From NCBI GenBank assembly GCA_934501435.1, contig CAKSTW010000001.1:62001-126000 (forward strand): a stretch of DNA of 64,000 nt. The letters run 5' to 3'. The notes beneath the pieces were generated by a model. That model searched no databases. It had not been told where the DNA came from and saw nothing but the letters and a program-made list of their open reading frames with translations. The position numbers were made by a program, and so were the translations under genes. Shown one piece after another: positions 63,627-64,000 of this stretch. The stretch comes from an uncultured Eubacteriales bacterium. GTDB lineage: Bacteria; Bacillota; Clostridia; Oscillospirales; UBA644. How positions within the stretch are numbered: position 1 is the first letter of the stretch; each line of letters begins with the position of its first letter.

Positions 63627-64000
63627 CGGCAATATTTGATAAAAATATTCGGGGATAGCGCTGTCGAATTCCAGATATTCTTTTGTGATCGGGTGAATAA
63701 ACCCGATTTTTTTTGCGTGCAGAAACTGTTTATGATAATTCTTCGGAAGCAGGTTTTTGGGACTGTAAACGGGGTCTCCGTATATTGCGTGCCCTATCGA
63801 CGCCAGGTGAACCCTTATCTGGTGGGTTCTTCCCGTTTCAAGCCGGAAATTGACAAGAGAAAAACCGTCGTATTCCTCAAGCACCTTATAATGAGTCATT
63901 GCGGGTTTCGAATTTTTGAGAGTGACCGCCATCTTTTTTCTGTCGGTCGGGTGTCTGCCTATCGGTTTTGCGATACTTCCCTCTTTTTCGCGGAGTCTGC
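63606..64000 (-). CDS. RluA-family pseudouridine synthase (5' end outside window)
   Basis: The C-terminal 130 codons of an RluA/RluD-type enzyme that isomerises uridine in rRNA or tRNA. The frame is open through the window edge. Conserved blocks KPIGRHPTDRKKM (upstream of the first internal ATG), LETGRTHQIRVHLASIGHAIYGDPVY and LHAKKIGFIHPITKE are clear. The catalytic Asp region lies outside the window. Which uridine is modified cannot be told. Confidence 0.92.
   Translation of the reverse strand, partial: RLREKEGSIAKPIGRHPTDRKKMAVTLKNSKPAMTHYKVLEEYDGFSLVNFRLETGRTHQIRVHLASIGHAIYGDPVYSPKNLLPKNYHKQFLHAKKIGFIHPITKEYLEFDSAIPEYFYQILPKKADNQ

Overview
The window looks like a chromosomal segment of a Gram-positive, anaerobic Bacillota, most likely class Clostridia (gut-type, Oscillospirales/Eubacteriales-like; the exact lineage cannot be fixed from this sequence). 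Supporting signs are the hprK-murB-whiA and cmk-plsC-ispH-rpsA gene orders, an IspH-S1 fusion, MurT/GatD-like proteins, strong GGAGG ribosome sites with frequent TTG starts, and an Hdr/Flx redox cluster. No phage, insertion sequence, CRISPR array or other mobile element was seen.

Layout. 1-2.7 kb: 3' part of an oxaloacetate decarboxylase/pyruvate carboxylase carboxyltransferase subunit, a metallophosphoesterase and a membrane protein. 2.8-11.3 kb: dinB and a 7.1-kb gene for a cyclic beta-1,2-glucan synthase-like protein (GT84 + glycoamylase-like + GH94). 11.4-17.7 kb: lgt-folD, then a BaiN-type flavoprotein-cmk-plsC-ispH/rpsA operon. 17.8-24.4 kb: hprK-murB-whiA-dnaE operon. 24.5-31.2 kb: complete F-type ATP synthase operon. 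31.2-35.5 kb (minus): Nudix protein, Sua5-CoaE fusion, M18 aminopeptidase. 35.6-37.1 kb: birA-bioY with a probable BirA operator. 37.2-40.1 kb (minus): lon-engB. 40.3-41.1 kb: tRNA-His and an AT-rich gene-free stretch. 41.2-46.3 kb: SDR, membrane proteins, CPBP protease, htpG, tRNA-Pro and tRNA-Gln. 46.3-49.3 kb (minus): asnA-murT-gatD. 49.5-49.85 kb: tmRNA. 50.1-63.6 kb: pckG, then mdh-fumC-hdrBCA-flxDCBA-frdBA and a small membrane protein. The end holds a partial RluA-family pseudouridine synthase.

The main discovery candidate is the 50-63.6 kb block. It encodes, in reaction order, PEP carboxykinase, malate dehydrogenase (LDH-type scaffold with the MDH-type Arg), fumarase, then a complete HdrABC-FlxABCD set directly followed by a soluble fumarate reductase (FrdB with one 2Fe-2S and two 4Fe-4S motifs; FrdA without the covalent-flavin His), with no membrane anchor. 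I infer an electron-bifurcating NADH:ferredoxin/fumarate oxidoreductase in which HdrABC-Flx couples NADH oxidation to both ferredoxin and fumarate reduction. A 29-nt element, 25/29 identical, overlaps the -35 box of both the pckG and mdh promoters at the same phase, so the pathway is probably co-regulated. The ATP synthase c subunit carries a two-carboxylate Na+ motif, and an oxaloacetate decarboxylase-type subunit lies in the same window. Together these fit a Na+-based fermentation to succinate or propionate. A second candidate is the MurT/GatD-like pair, in which the glutaminase Cys and His and several MurT motifs are lost.
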